Made by a program: the position numbers and the translations under genes. 39,334 bases of DNA from an uncultured candidate division Zixibacteria bacterium (GTDB lineage: Bacteria; Zixibacteria; MSB-5A5; GN15; PGXB01): positions 1-39,334 of the forward strand of contig CALAMC010000013.1 in the NCBI GenBank assembly GCA_937925655.1. The letters run 5' to 3'. Each line of letters starts with the position of its first letter. Position 1 is the stretch's first letter. Below, in pieces: positions 13,368 through 22,108 of this stretch. Below the pieces are notes generated by a model. It was not told the DNA's origin and searched no databases. It saw only the letters and a program-made list of their open reading frames with translations.

Positions 13368-15794
13368 ATGAAACGAATAATGACGTCCCTGGCAATCATG
13401 CTGTTCGCGTTTGTCGGCCAGTCTTGGGCCGAAGGTTTCCCCGGCTATTATTATCGTTCCGGCTTTCTGTTTGCGCCGCCATCGGTGTACAATGACGGTC
13501 TTCTCGGCCATGCCAACCCGGCCAATTTAGCCCTGCTGTCCGATGGTGAAGTCCGTTTGACCTGGTCAACCAACGGCCCCGATTTTTCATCATTCGACAG
13601 CTGGGGTCTGATGACCGTCCTGCCCAATGTCGGCTTCAATTATTTTCGTTATGATATGGGAGTTTCATCTGTCAGCGATTATCGTTTCGGTTTTGGCTTT
13701 GGTTCGCAGGGACACGCTATGGGTTTGTCCTATGGCTGGTCATCGGGTAACGATAACGCCGCCGGGCATGAAAAAACGCTGGCCGTCGGCAGTATTTCAC
13801 GACCCAACAAGTACATCTCCACGGGAATGGTCTATTATGAATCCCTCGAAAGCAAAGACAATGAGCTCGTGGGTGACATCGGATTCCGACCCACCGGCAC
13901 CAGGGCTCTGACCGTTTTTGCCGACGCCGCTCTTAAGTACGGCATGAGTTTTTCGGATTTGCCCTGGAGTCTGGGAGCGGTTTTCGAACCGGCCGATGGT
14001 ATCAGTATTATCGGGAGATATTTCGAATCCGAGGCGTTCACGGTCGGCGTCAGCATCGGCTTGGGCTATCTCGGTTTCGGCTCGCAGTCCCACTTCGACC
14101 GCGACCAAAATCATGCCATGTACAGCAATTATGTCCGTCTGGGCGGGCTCAAGCCCAGTTATATTTCCGAAATTTTCGAACATGACCGGCGGTTCGTCTC
14201 AATGCACCTGAAGGGTAACGTCCGCTATCATAAGTACCGTTATTTCGACGACGGTGGACCACGGTTGTATGATGTATTAAACGGCATCAAGGCCGCCGCG
14301 TCAGACCCGCGGGTCGGGGCGCTGGCGATAAATTTATCCGGTTTATCCATTGTCCCGGAACATGCCTGGGAAATAAGAAACGAGCTGGTCCAGTTCAAAA
14401 GCAGCGGCAAACCGGTCATAATATTCATCGATGAAGTCAAAATAACCGAGTATCATTTGGCCAGCGTCGCCGATATCATCGTCATGGACCCGATCGGGTA
14501 TATTCTCCCGGTCGGTTACGCCGCAGGGCGGACATATTTCAAAGGGGCGCTGGAAAAACTCGGTCTCGGTTTCGAGGAATGGCGCTTTTTTAAGTACAAA
14601 TCCGGGCCCGAACCGTATAGCCGCGAAGACATGTCCCCCGCCGACCGTGAACAACGGCAGGCGTACATCGACGACCGCTATGAACTGGCCCGCGAAGAAA
14701 TTTGCGCCGCGAGAAATTTGACTCATGATGAATTCGATGACATTATCAACAATGTCGGGATTCTCGATGCCACGGACGCTCTCGACCGCAAACTGGTCGA
14801 TACTCTGGCGCGATGGTCCGACGTCGGTAACATTGTCAAAAGCCTTAGCGGGCGTTTCATGTGGAGCCTTGCCCCGGAACATGTCAAAGACATTGCGATG
14901 CCGTCGCAAACCTGGGGCCTCAAGCCGGAAATCGCGGTGGTTTATGGCCTCGGGGAATGCGCCATGGACAACGGCATCAAGAGCCGCTGGCTGGAAAGCG
15001 TTTTCAAGGCTTTGACCGCGAGACCCAATGTAAAAGCCGTCGTCTTCCGCGTCGACAGCCCCGGCGGGATGGGTCTGCCCAGCGACATGGTGGCCCAGGC
15101 GGTACGCCGGTGCGCCGAGAAGAAACCGGTTATCGTTTCACAGGGACAACTGGCCGCTTCGGGCGGGTACTGGATATCGGCCTTTGGAACCGAAATAGTC
15201 GCCGGGCCGAATACTTTGACCGGCTCTATCGGCGTGTATGGCGGCTGGGTGTACGATATAGAATTATCCAAAAAACTGGGAATGTCATATGATTTCGTCA
15301 AACGCGGCGACCACGCCGATCTGTTTTTGGGGGTTCGCCTGCCGCTTCTGGGAATCACTATCCCGGGCAGAAATCTTACCGACGATGAATTTGCCATAAT
15401 GAAAAACGCCATATTGAAGCACTATGGTCAGTTTGTCGGCGTGGTGGCAAAAGGGCGGAAAATGTCTGAAGAACGCGTGCGCGAAATCGGCGAGGGTCAT
15501 GTGTACTCCGGAACCGACGGCCTTGAGCTTGGCCTGGTGGACAAAATTGGTTCTTTGACCACGGCCATCGCCGTTGCGCGAGAGCGGGCCGGTCTGGCGT
15601 CGGATCAGGAAGTGACAATTATAGAGATTCCGAAGTACAAAGGCTTGTTCGATTTTGATTTCGGCTTTCCGAAACTGCCGGAGATACCGGGTTTGCTGGA
15701 CGACCCATCGATAATGTACTTGAAAATGATCACCGACTCCCCCGGCCAGCCGTTGTTCATGCTTCCGCCGGATGACTGGCCGATGGCGGAGTAA
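13368..15794 (+). CDS. sppA: SppA-type signal peptide peptidase fused to an N-terminal beta-barrel-like domain
   Basis: An 808-residue exported protein. After a signal peptide (about 1-21, SWA-EG), residues 25-265 look like outer-membrane beta strands (glycine- and aromatic-rich, e.g. YRFGFGFGSQGHAMGLSYGW). Residues about 270-770 are a tandem SppA of the 67K type: the general-base lysine is Lys411 in KYKSGPEPYSREDMSP and the nucleophile Ser598 is in LAASGGYWIS, followed by TLTGSIGVYGG. SppA degrades leftover signal peptides and is normally anchored in the inner membrane by a helix; here no such anchor is seen and the barrel may place it in the outer membrane or periplasm. The ribosome site AAAGAGG is about 9 bases before the ATG. 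Confidence 0.9.
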   Translation: MKRIMTSLAIMLFAFVGQSWAEGFPGYYYRSGFLFAPPSVYNDGLLGHANPANLALLSDGEVRLTWSTNGPDFSSFDSWGLMTVLPNVGFNYFRYDMGVSSVSDYRFGFGFGSQGHAMGLSYGWSSGNDNAAGHEKTLAVGSISRPNKYISTGMVYYESLESKDNELVGDIGFRPTGTRALTVFADAALKYGMSFSDLPWSLGAVFEPADGISIIGRYFESEAFTVGVSIGLGYLGFGSQSHFDRDQNHAMYSNYVRLGGLKPSYISEIFEHDRRFVSMHLKGNVRYHKYRYFDDGGPRLYDVLNGIKAAASDPRVGALAINLSGLSIVPEHAWEIRNELVQFKSSGKPVIIFIDEVKITEYHLASVADIIVMDPIGYILPVGYAAGRTYFKGALEKLGLGFEEWRFFKYKSGPEPYSREDMSPADREQRQAYIDDRYELAREEICAARNLTHDEFDDIINNVGILDATDALDRKLVDTLARWSDVGNIVKSLSGRFMWSLAPEHVKDIAMPSQTWGLKPEIAVVYGLGECAMDNGIKSRWLESVFKALTARPNVKAVVFRVDSPGGMGLPSDMVAQAVRRCAEKKPVIVSQGQLAASGGYWISAFGTEIVAGPNTLTGSIGVYGGWVYDIELSKKLGMSYDFVKRGDHADLFLGVRLPLLGITIPGRNLTDDEFAIMKNAILKHYGQFVGVVAKGRKMSEERVREIGEGHVYSGTDGLELGLVDKIGSLTTAIAVARERAGLASDQEVTIIEIPKYKGLFDFDFGFPKLPEIPGLLDDPSIMYLKMITDSPGQPLFMLPPDDWPMAE

Positions 15795-15837
15795 AATACA
15801 TATTGTCGAGTATCTCGCTACGCACTCCGGCGTTGTG

Positions 15838-16176
15838 ACCGGTCGGTCCTCAGACCGACCGGTAAATGTCAATTTTCCAAAATAAATGTTATGCCCGTGA
15901 AGGCCGAAGGTCTAACCCCGACGAAGTCGGGATTGTTACCCAACGGGCTCTTTTGTTTCAACTTCTTACAAGGCTGTCAGGTCACACGCCCCGATGAATC
16001 GGGACGCAATACCTGACAGAACAGGCCTTTTCAACAGTCCCCTGCGCGGGAATGACATTATCAAATATAGGTGCAAAACAAAACCCGGCGGGTTTGCACA
16101 CCGCCGGGTATTATCAAATCAGTAAAATGTCAGGAGCTCCCGCGCAAAGCGCGGGACCTTCGGCAGGGCTCCTGAC
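15838..16176. repeat. cluster of GC-rich, partly nested hairpin repeats
   Basis: The spacer between convergent sppA and the M16 gene (15795-16203) has no gene but five strong inverted repeats: 15838-15848/15853-15863 (11 bp, perfect); 15893-15898/15943-15948 enclosing CCCGAC/GTCGGG (15917-15931); CTGTCAGGT/ACCTGACAG (15974-15982/16011-16019) enclosing CCCGAT/ATCGGG; 16083-16091/16101-16109; and GTCAGGAGC/GCTCCTGAC (16129-16137/16168-16176) enclosing CCCGCGC/GCGCGGG. The second, third and fifth share an outer stem plus an inner stem built on CCCG. They resemble repetitive extragenic elements. Confidence 0.75.
16077..16109 (-). terminator. probable terminator of the M16 peptidase gene
   Basis: On the - strand ACCCGGCGG (16109-16101) / CCGCCGGGT (16091-16083) is followed by TTTGTTTTG. 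It lies about 95 bases after the peptidase stop and uses the dispersed CCCGGCGGGT-type hairpin. Confidence 0.55.
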
Positions 16177-16203
16177 CTGCAAAAGATTCAATTTACATCG
16201 CGT

Positions 16204-19200
16204 CTACATCGTCTGCCAGAAGTCGCGGGGGTACAGGCGGTACACCGGGCGTTCCCCCTCGACCGATTTGATGTACTCCTCGAACGAGACAAACTGCGCC
16301 TCCGGGCCGATGACAAATATCGTGCCATCGTCCATGTCTTTCAAGGACTGGCCATAGCCGACCAGCAGACGGCCGTACACTTTTTCCTGACGGGCCTTGA
16401 TCTGTTTGAACAGGTCGGCGCGCCGGCGCAGTTCCAGCACTTTTTTGTTATAGGTTCTTATACGCTCCGGGGTGATGCCATCGGCGAGGTCCGCCGCCAT
16501 CTGTGACCCGCGAGACTCATATTTCGAGGCGGCGCGGCTGGATTGAAACACCTGCGCGATACAGTAATCCCGCAGGGTTGAGTCGGCCGCGTTTTCTTTT
16601 ATAACACCTACGACAAAGCGCATTGTTTCGGCGATATCGGGACACCGCTCGGCGTAATACGACATTCGGCCGTTGGCGCCAATCCCGAAGCCGTTGCTGT
16701 AAGCAAGGCCGGCGCCCCAGGTGCGCATGAACAGCGAATGTCCGGCACCACCTGTGAAAAGCGCTCCGGCCAGACGGTCCAGGATGGCATCATCGCCGGC
16801 TTCATACAACCCGGCGTACTTGGCCGAGGCCATCAAAACGCCGTTGTTGGTACCGTCGAAGACCAGTCCGGCATAGCAGGGTTTTTCCGCCTCCGGCTGA
16901 CGGCTCTTGAGTCGGTCAACGATCCACAATTTTCCGGCGTACGTCTGCCGTGCCGACGGTTGTTTGCTGAAGCCGGCTAAAAATTTATTAATGCCGTCGA
17001 GGGCGGCCTTGCGGTCGGTCGAATTGGACACCATGTACATGCGCGCGTTGTCGGCATGTTTGATCAGGGCGACAATGCCTTTGATATCATCGAGCGCCTG
17101 TTGCGGCGGGACGAGCACGTCGTCCTTTATAGTCTTGCACAAAAACGCCCAGTCGGCGACGAGGTTGGCATCGGGAATATCGGCCAGGCAGGTCCGAATC
17201 GTTTTGGCGGCATAGACGACGTTTTCTTTTGTTTTATCCGACAAAATGGCAAACAACGGCGCAAGGGCCGGATCGCCGGGCGCGGCGTTGCCGTCGACAA
17301 GGCCGTTCAAAGCGGCAATCATTGATTCGCGGTTACCGGCTTTGCCATACTCCGCCAGAGCCTCCATGAAATTGTTCCATTCGTGCTTCTGTTTATCGTC
17401 ACCGGGGTCGGTCAAAAGACAGCGAAGACGCTGAATATTGAAAGCCATGGTCAAAAAGTTTCCCGTCGCCAGCATCACCGGGTGGGTCTGGTAGCGATAC
17501 GCCAGGGAAATTTCATCGACCCAGTATTCTTCGTAGGATTTGGTGCGGTTACGGTTACCGTTGATGCTCTGGTCCAAATAATCATAAATGCGGGGAAGAT
17601 TTTCGACGCTCCAATAAGGTGAATCCAGAGTGGTTTGCATCCAGCGCAGGACATTTTTAATTTCGTCCGGACTGCCGCCCTTGCCGGTCATGGTCAGTTC
17701 ATATCGTCCGGTCATGGCATTCTGGTCGAAGCCCGCCCCGAAAGAAATCACTTCGTTGCGCAAGCGATCCTGCATCTCTTCGTACTTCACCGGTTTACCG
17801 TTTTCGATGACACCGACCGATGTCAGAAGACCGGGCAGGGCGCTCAAATAAAATACGTTGTTTTCGGGGACGACATCGAGTCGCAGCGCCAGTCCCAGGG
17901 TCGCCGAGTTCATATTTTCGAAAGTGGACGCCACCATCGGCACTTTGCCGGTCAGTTCGAGCACCTGATAATCGAGATTATCATCCAGCGTCAACGGCGG
18001 GTTGTCGGTGAATCCGGGCAGTTTCTGGTTGGCGGCGATTTTTTCGAGCTCCGCTGTCATGGAATCGAATTCGGCTTTATAGGCCGCGATGGCGGCCTGC
18101 TCATCGGCGACACCGTACTTTTTCTTAAAATCGGCCAGGTATCCGTCCAACCGCTTTTGTTTTTCCTCGGCACTCGCGGCCAAAAGTGTACTGCTCGGCG
18201 AAGCCCCGACGGCATACGGTTTTACCGTCAGGAATTTCCACTGGTCGATAAATCCGCGCCAGAAATTTTTCCCCGTCGCCAGCAGGCTGTCGGCGTAATC
18301 ACAATGCTGTTTCCACACCAAAGACTTGCGGAAACCGCTTTCTTTTTCAAGCGCTTGCATGATTGCCATCCAGGATCCGGCCGGACCGCTGCGGAATCCG
18401 AACATGGGCGGCGAATTGAGATTGTCCTCGGCCTGTTTGCGCCACTGCACCACGTATGATTTGACTTCTTTGTTGAATTCGGCCAGTTCCGGCGAGTTGT
18501 CCGCAAAATCATGAATCCGCTTCATTTCAGCCAGAATCATGGTTCGAACGCTGTCCAGCATTTTCTCGGTGACGTGCACGTTGTCGATTCCCTCTATGCC
18601 GAGAAACAAGGGGCTCCCGGGATATTCGGCCAGCCAACTCCAGACGGAATTGGCCCCGATGTCGATTTTTCTGGTTTCGGAATTGACGAACAATTTGTAC
18701 AAATTCGACGTCGTGCCGTCCCCGAAGACCGACATAAACAGGTCGGCCATGTTTTTATTAAAAGCATCGAGTTCCAGCCATGCCGGCCAGGCATAGTACA
18801 GGCGCCCCTTGTCCTCATTGCTCTCGGAAGGATATTGCACCAGCTCCATCGTCCCCTCGGAGGCCGGGCGGATTTCCCCGGTCGGATATTTGCCAATACC
18901 AACATAATCGCTGTGAGTCGCCTCCGGCTGGCAGCGCTTCAGAATTCCGGTCAGGCGCTCCAGAAAGTTCTCGACCGGCATTTTATCCGGGATGGAGATG
19001 ATCGCCCCCATGTTGGCGAGGTGATAATGGTCGGCGATGAATTTCCACATATCGGCCGGGACCATTTTGCGGATGGCCGAGGGTTCGCCGCCGGAGCTGT
19101 TGTTTATTTCATGACCCTCACCGTACACCATCCGGGTCATAGGATCCCAATAATATTTCCACGGTTTTTCATAGTATGATACCATTTCGGTGTAAACGGT

Positions 19201-19758
19201 GCCTTTTTCGTCAAGGGATAATTTGCCCGTTGCGGGATCTTCGTTGATACCGATATGGCAGACCTCGCGGCGGATTTCCTCATCGGTGAAATCCGGATGC
19301 AGAAACGCCATCAGCTTGGCCTCGAATATTTCATAAAATGATTCCGGCCCGGCCTTGGCGTTGAAGTGGTAGCAGGTCTGAACCTGCGAGGTATAGGCGG
19401 TGCTGCTGCCCAGCGACATGCTTTCCAGAGTCGAAACATATCGTCCACGATTACCTTTGCCCAGAAGCAGGTGTTCGCACGTATGCGGCTCGCCCATGCT
19501 GGACGACGGCGGCGTTTTCACCCAGAAAAAGGCCTGCGGAACGGACTGAATCCGGAGCAGATCAACGATAAATCCGTATTCCTTCGATATGAACCTGGCA
19601 CCCATAGCTTTGTCGGCCCCGGTGACGTACAGGTTCTTAACGATAAAGCCGTTAATTTCCTGTTCCGGCTGAAGGCTTTCCAGATAGTCCATGGAGCCGA
19701 TGACGGGAACCGCCAGCAGTATCGCCAGCAGAAGCGACATTATCCTTGTTTTTTTCAT
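16204..19758 (-). CDS. M16C-like (presequence protease-type) zinc metallopeptidase
   Basis: A 1184-residue exported peptidase with signal peptide (about 1-22). The inverted zinc motif HTCEH is at 92-96 (PHTCEHLLLGKGN), with acidic ligand candidates in DEEIRREV about 65-70 residues later. Overall size and the second, inactive M16 half match the pitrilysin/PreP-type single-chain M16 enzymes that degrade free peptides inside a closed chamber. Export is unusual relative to mitochondrial PreP but occurs in bacteria. Being convergent with the SppA fusion, it may belong to envelope peptide turnover. AAGGAAT lies about 7 bases before the ATG. The lysine aminomutase-family gene ends 95 bases upstream. 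Confidence 0.9.
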   Translation of the reverse strand: MKKTRIMSLLLAILLAVPVIGSMDYLESLQPEQEINGFIVKNLYVTGADKAMGARFISKEYGFIVDLLRIQSVPQAFFWVKTPPSSSMGEPHTCEHLLLGKGNRGRYVSTLESMSLGSSTAYTSQVQTCYHFNAKAGPESFYEIFEAKLMAFLHPDFTDEEIRREVCHIGINEDPATGKLSLDEKGTVYTEMVSYYEKPWKYYWDPMTRMVYGEGHEINNSSGGEPSAIRKMVPADMWKFIADHYHLANMGAIISIPDKMPVENFLERLTGILKRCQPEATHSDYVGIGKYPTGEIRPASEGTMELVQYPSESNEDKGRLYYAWPAWLELDAFNKNMADLFMSVFGDGTTSNLYKLFVNSETRKIDIGANSVWSWLAEYPGSPLFLGIEGIDNVHVTEKMLDSVRTMILAEMKRIHDFADNSPELAEFNKEVKSYVVQWRKQAEDNLNSPPMFGFRSGPAGSWMAIMQALEKESGFRKSLVWKQHCDYADSLLATGKNFWRGFIDQWKFLTVKPYAVGASPSSTLLAASAEEKQKRLDGYLADFKKKYGVADEQAAIAAYKAEFDSMTAELEKIAANQKLPGFTDNPPLTLDDNLDYQVLELTGKVPMVASTFENMNSATLGLALRLDVVPENNVFYLSALPGLLTSVGVIENGKPVKYEEMQDRLRNEVISFGAGFDQNAMTGRYELTMTGKGGSPDEIKNVLRWMQTTLDSPYWSVENLPRIYDYLDQSINGNRNRTKSYEEYWVDEISLAYRYQTHPVMLATGNFLTMAFNIQRLRCLLTDPGDDKQKHEWNNFMEALAEYGKAGNRESMIAALNGLVDGNAAPGDPALAPLFAILSDKTKENVVYAAKTIRTCLADIPDANLVADWAFLCKTIKDDVLVPPQQALDDIKGIVALIKHADNARMYMVSNSTDRKAALDGINKFLAGFSKQPSARQTYAGKLWIVDRLKSRQPEAEKPCYAGLVFDGTNNGVLMASAKYAGLYEAGDDAILDRLAGALFTGGAGHSLFMRTWGAGLAYSNGFGIGANGRMSYYAERCPDIAETMRFVVGVIKENAADSTLRDYCIAQVFQSSRAASKYESRGSQMAADLADGITPERIRTYNKKVLELRRRADLFKQIKARQEKVYGRLLVGYGQSLKDMDDGTIFVIGPEAQFVSFEEYIKSVEGERPVYRLYPRDFWQTM

Positions 19759-19853
19759 CGAAACAATTCCTTTATATTTGTGAATTAATCAAATTTTATC
19801 GTTATATACGGCCGCAATATAAGCCCCGTGCAAATTTAAATATAAGCCCGGAA

Positions 19854-21629
19854 TTAATAGTAATACCAGATGGTTTCATACTCGGAAATATCCTCGCCGA
19901 TTTTTTTAAGGCGTTGCAGGTATGATAATACGGGGACGTCGATCCCGACATAATTCTTGAAGCCCGCCGCACTCGGTTCCCAGGGGTGGAATTCATAAAC
20001 GCGGGAGCCGTCGGGCAGTATGGATATGACGTCATGGTGCTGGGATGAACGCAGGTAGTTTTTGCCCAACCCCGGAACGTTGTAAACAGGCTCATCGGTA
20101 CGCGTCAGACCCGGCAGGAGACGGGCTTCTTCGTTGATTTCCTGCAATAATCTCGCGATGGGGACGATATAATCGGCCGTTTCGTGCTTACCTTTGCAGT
20201 TGAATGTATAGTATGGGTCTATTCCGACTCGCCGGAGTATTTGTCTCAACAGGGCCGATTCGAAACGCCGTGAATTGTAAAAAGTGAAAACCTGCTGATT
20301 ATAGACGGGAATCCCGGCATCCCGGCAGACCGCCACGGCACGGGCCGTATCGGGAGTTATTTCATAAGGATGTTCGACGTGTGTCACCAGCGAAATATCA
20401 CGATACCCCGGTTTTATGAAATCCTTGAAGATGTCGATCAGTTCGGGGGTCAGGCGCATCGGGACGGTCACCGGCGTCCGCGAACCGATGCGAATATGCC
20501 GGATCGATTTTATTCTCGAAACCTTCTCCAGCAGGGAATGTATTGTTCGATCACTTAAGGCGAGCGGGTCGCCGCCGGTTATAAGCAGTTCGTGTATGGC
20601 CGGGTGGTCGGCGATCCATTCGAGGGCCTCATCAATTTTTTTCGACGTGGCCATGGCGTGCGGTGCCAGGGCGCTGTCGATTTCCCAGTTTCGCTGACAA
20701 TACACGCAAATCTGGGGGCAGGTATTGTATGGTTTGAAAATGGCGATGCCGGGATAACGTCGCGTGACCAGATCCACCGGCGAAGTTCGGTTTTCGAGCA
20801 TGAAATCGAAAGCGCATTCTTTATCATGACGGTGCGCCGCCATGATTTCGACGTAATTTGCCGGCGGGAAAACCTGAGCCCGGATGGCCGTGTCATCGGA
20901 GCGTTTCTTGTTATCCATGAGGGATAAATAGTACGGTGTCACGCCGAACGGCAGGCGGGCCTTTTTCGCGTTGGCGATATTTTCCTTTTCCTCTCTGGTA
21001 AGGGGAACGAGTTTTTCGAGTGTTTTTTCGTCCTTGACGACTTTTTTGAATTGCCAGCGCCAGTCGTTCCATTCGGCTTCGGAGGCTCCAAGAATATCCA
21101 TAATACGTTGGCGGTTGCGACGGCGGCGCTCGATGATATCCGGCTGAAGACCATGTGCATAGCGGGCCATGCGCTTTTGCGCGAGCCCCCATATTTTATC
21201 CAATTCCCGGGAACGCATCCGGGCTTCTTCGCGAGGGATGTCCGTCTCGGTCGTGGAATAATCGGCCGGTGAAGCACCGGGCCCACGACCCTGCATACCC
21301 ATAATAAGATAAATCATTTCCGCAAAAAATCCGGGTTGAAGGTCGGTGCGATCGCGTCCCCGGGCCAGATCGAACAAGGCGCGGGTTACGCTGAATCCTG
21401 CCAGGCGGTCGGATTTGGGCGTCATGATGGTGCGGAAAACCCGCGCACAATCGCGGACGCGGACGATATTGCGTACGGTCGGCTCGATGTCTCCCGAATA
21501 AAAGTCGAACTGATAGCGTGTCGCCCGCAGAAAGAGTCTCTCGCGGGCCACCTCGAAGCTGTGGGTGGACCCGGCGATACGGAAAATCGATCCGGCTTCC
21601 GCTTCCAATCTTTCACGCGTATATTCCAT
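19854..21629 (-). CDS. KamA-family radical SAM aminomutase (lysine 2,3-aminomutase-like), long form
   Basis: A 591-residue radical SAM/PLP protein. The cluster motif CPQICVYC gives Cys304, Cys308 and Cys311; ITGGDPLALSD follows, and the PLP lysine candidate is Lys523 in NVPGLGKNYLR. Lysine 2,3-aminomutases are about 420 residues with the cysteines near 125, so this protein has roughly 180 extra N-terminal residues of unknown role (basic, helical, e.g. RRRRNRQRIMDILGAS). Substrate may be lysine, glutamate or another amino acid. The ATG at 21629 has AAGGA 5-6 bases before it; the TTG at 21650 does not. It could produce beta-lysine for an osmolyte or for EF-P modification, but no partner gene is present. 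Confidence 0.88.
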   Translation of the reverse strand: MEYTRERLEAEAGSIFRIAGSTHSFEVARERLFLRATRYQFDFYSGDIEPTVRNIVRVRDCARVFRTIMTPKSDRLAGFSVTRALFDLARGRDRTDLQPGFFAEMIYLIMGMQGRGPGASPADYSTTETDIPREEARMRSRELDKIWGLAQKRMARYAHGLQPDIIERRRRNRQRIMDILGASEAEWNDWRWQFKKVVKDEKTLEKLVPLTREEKENIANAKKARLPFGVTPYYLSLMDNKKRSDDTAIRAQVFPPANYVEIMAAHRHDKECAFDFMLENRTSPVDLVTRRYPGIAIFKPYNTCPQICVYCQRNWEIDSALAPHAMATSKKIDEALEWIADHPAIHELLITGGDPLALSDRTIHSLLEKVSRIKSIRHIRIGSRTPVTVPMRLTPELIDIFKDFIKPGYRDISLVTHVEHPYEITPDTARAVAVCRDAGIPVYNQQVFTFYNSRRFESALLRQILRRVGIDPYYTFNCKGKHETADYIVPIARLLQEINEEARLLPGLTRTDEPVYNVPGLGKNYLRSSQHHDVISILPDGSRVYEFHPWEPSAAGFKNYVGIDVPVLSYLQRLKKIGEDISEYETIWYYY

Positions 21630-21703
21630 CGGTATCCTTTCCGGGCACAAAATGATACCCCTGTCTTTTTAAACACTCATGGCAGGCTCGCGGCAGTGTT
21701 TAA

Positions 21704-21732
21704 TATATAATAAATTACGATGGATTTTTCAA
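21704..21732 (-). promoter_or_regulatory. candidate promoter of the KamA-family gene
   Basis: On the - strand TTGAAA (21732-21727), 17-base spacer, TATATA (21709-21704), start near 21697. Overlapping the start is an inverted repeat AAACACT (21671-21677) / AGTGTTT (21695-21701) that could be an operator or a 5' hairpin. Confidence 0.45.
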
Positions 21733-21778
21733 GGAGTTACGCGACGGAAGAAGGACAAAATCCGTCGAAACCGGTCGG

Positions 21779-22072
21779 TCATATATCACGCGCGTCAGGT
21801 TTTAGATCCACTATCGTCGCGCCCCAGGAACCGCCGGATGATTCATGACGGTACGACTGCACATCGGGGTGCTTATCCAGAATCGATTGCACGATGGTTT
21901 TCAGGACTCCCGTTCCTTTGCCATGGACGATTCTCAAATGATAAATCCCGCGTCGGAGACATTCCTCGATATAGTCCGGCACGAGTTGTTTGACTTCTTT
22001 GGGTGAAAATGTATGCAAGTCGAGTGTACCATCGATCGGTAAATTAAAGGGGCCATTTTCGTTATTGCACAT
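21779..22072 (-). CDS. small Smr-domain protein
   Basis: A 97-residue stand-alone Smr domain, the nicking-nuclease-like fold also found at the end of MutS2. The two signatures are LDLHTFSPKEV (about 17-27) and VHGKGTGVLK (about 49-58). Stand-alone Smr proteins have been linked to nucleic-acid cleavage and to rescue of collided ribosomes; the role here is unknown. It begins ATG TGC with no clear ribosome site. It lies 36 bases after the methyltransferase-nuclease gene on the same strand, but its base composition resembles the chromosome rather than that AT-rich gene. Confidence 0.85.
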   Translation of the reverse strand: MCNNENGPFNLPIDGTLDLHTFSPKEVKQLVPDYIEECLRRGIYHLRIVHGKGTGVLKTIVQSILDKHPDVQSYRHESSGGSWGATIVDLKPDARDI

Positions 22073-22108
22073 GACAAAAAAGAAAGCAATATATTTTCCG
22101 AAAAGTCA

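Noticed and set aside
21630..21650. TTG start at 21650 for the KamA-family gene
   Set aside because: The ATG at 21629 has a good ribosome site and the extra seven residues include that very site.
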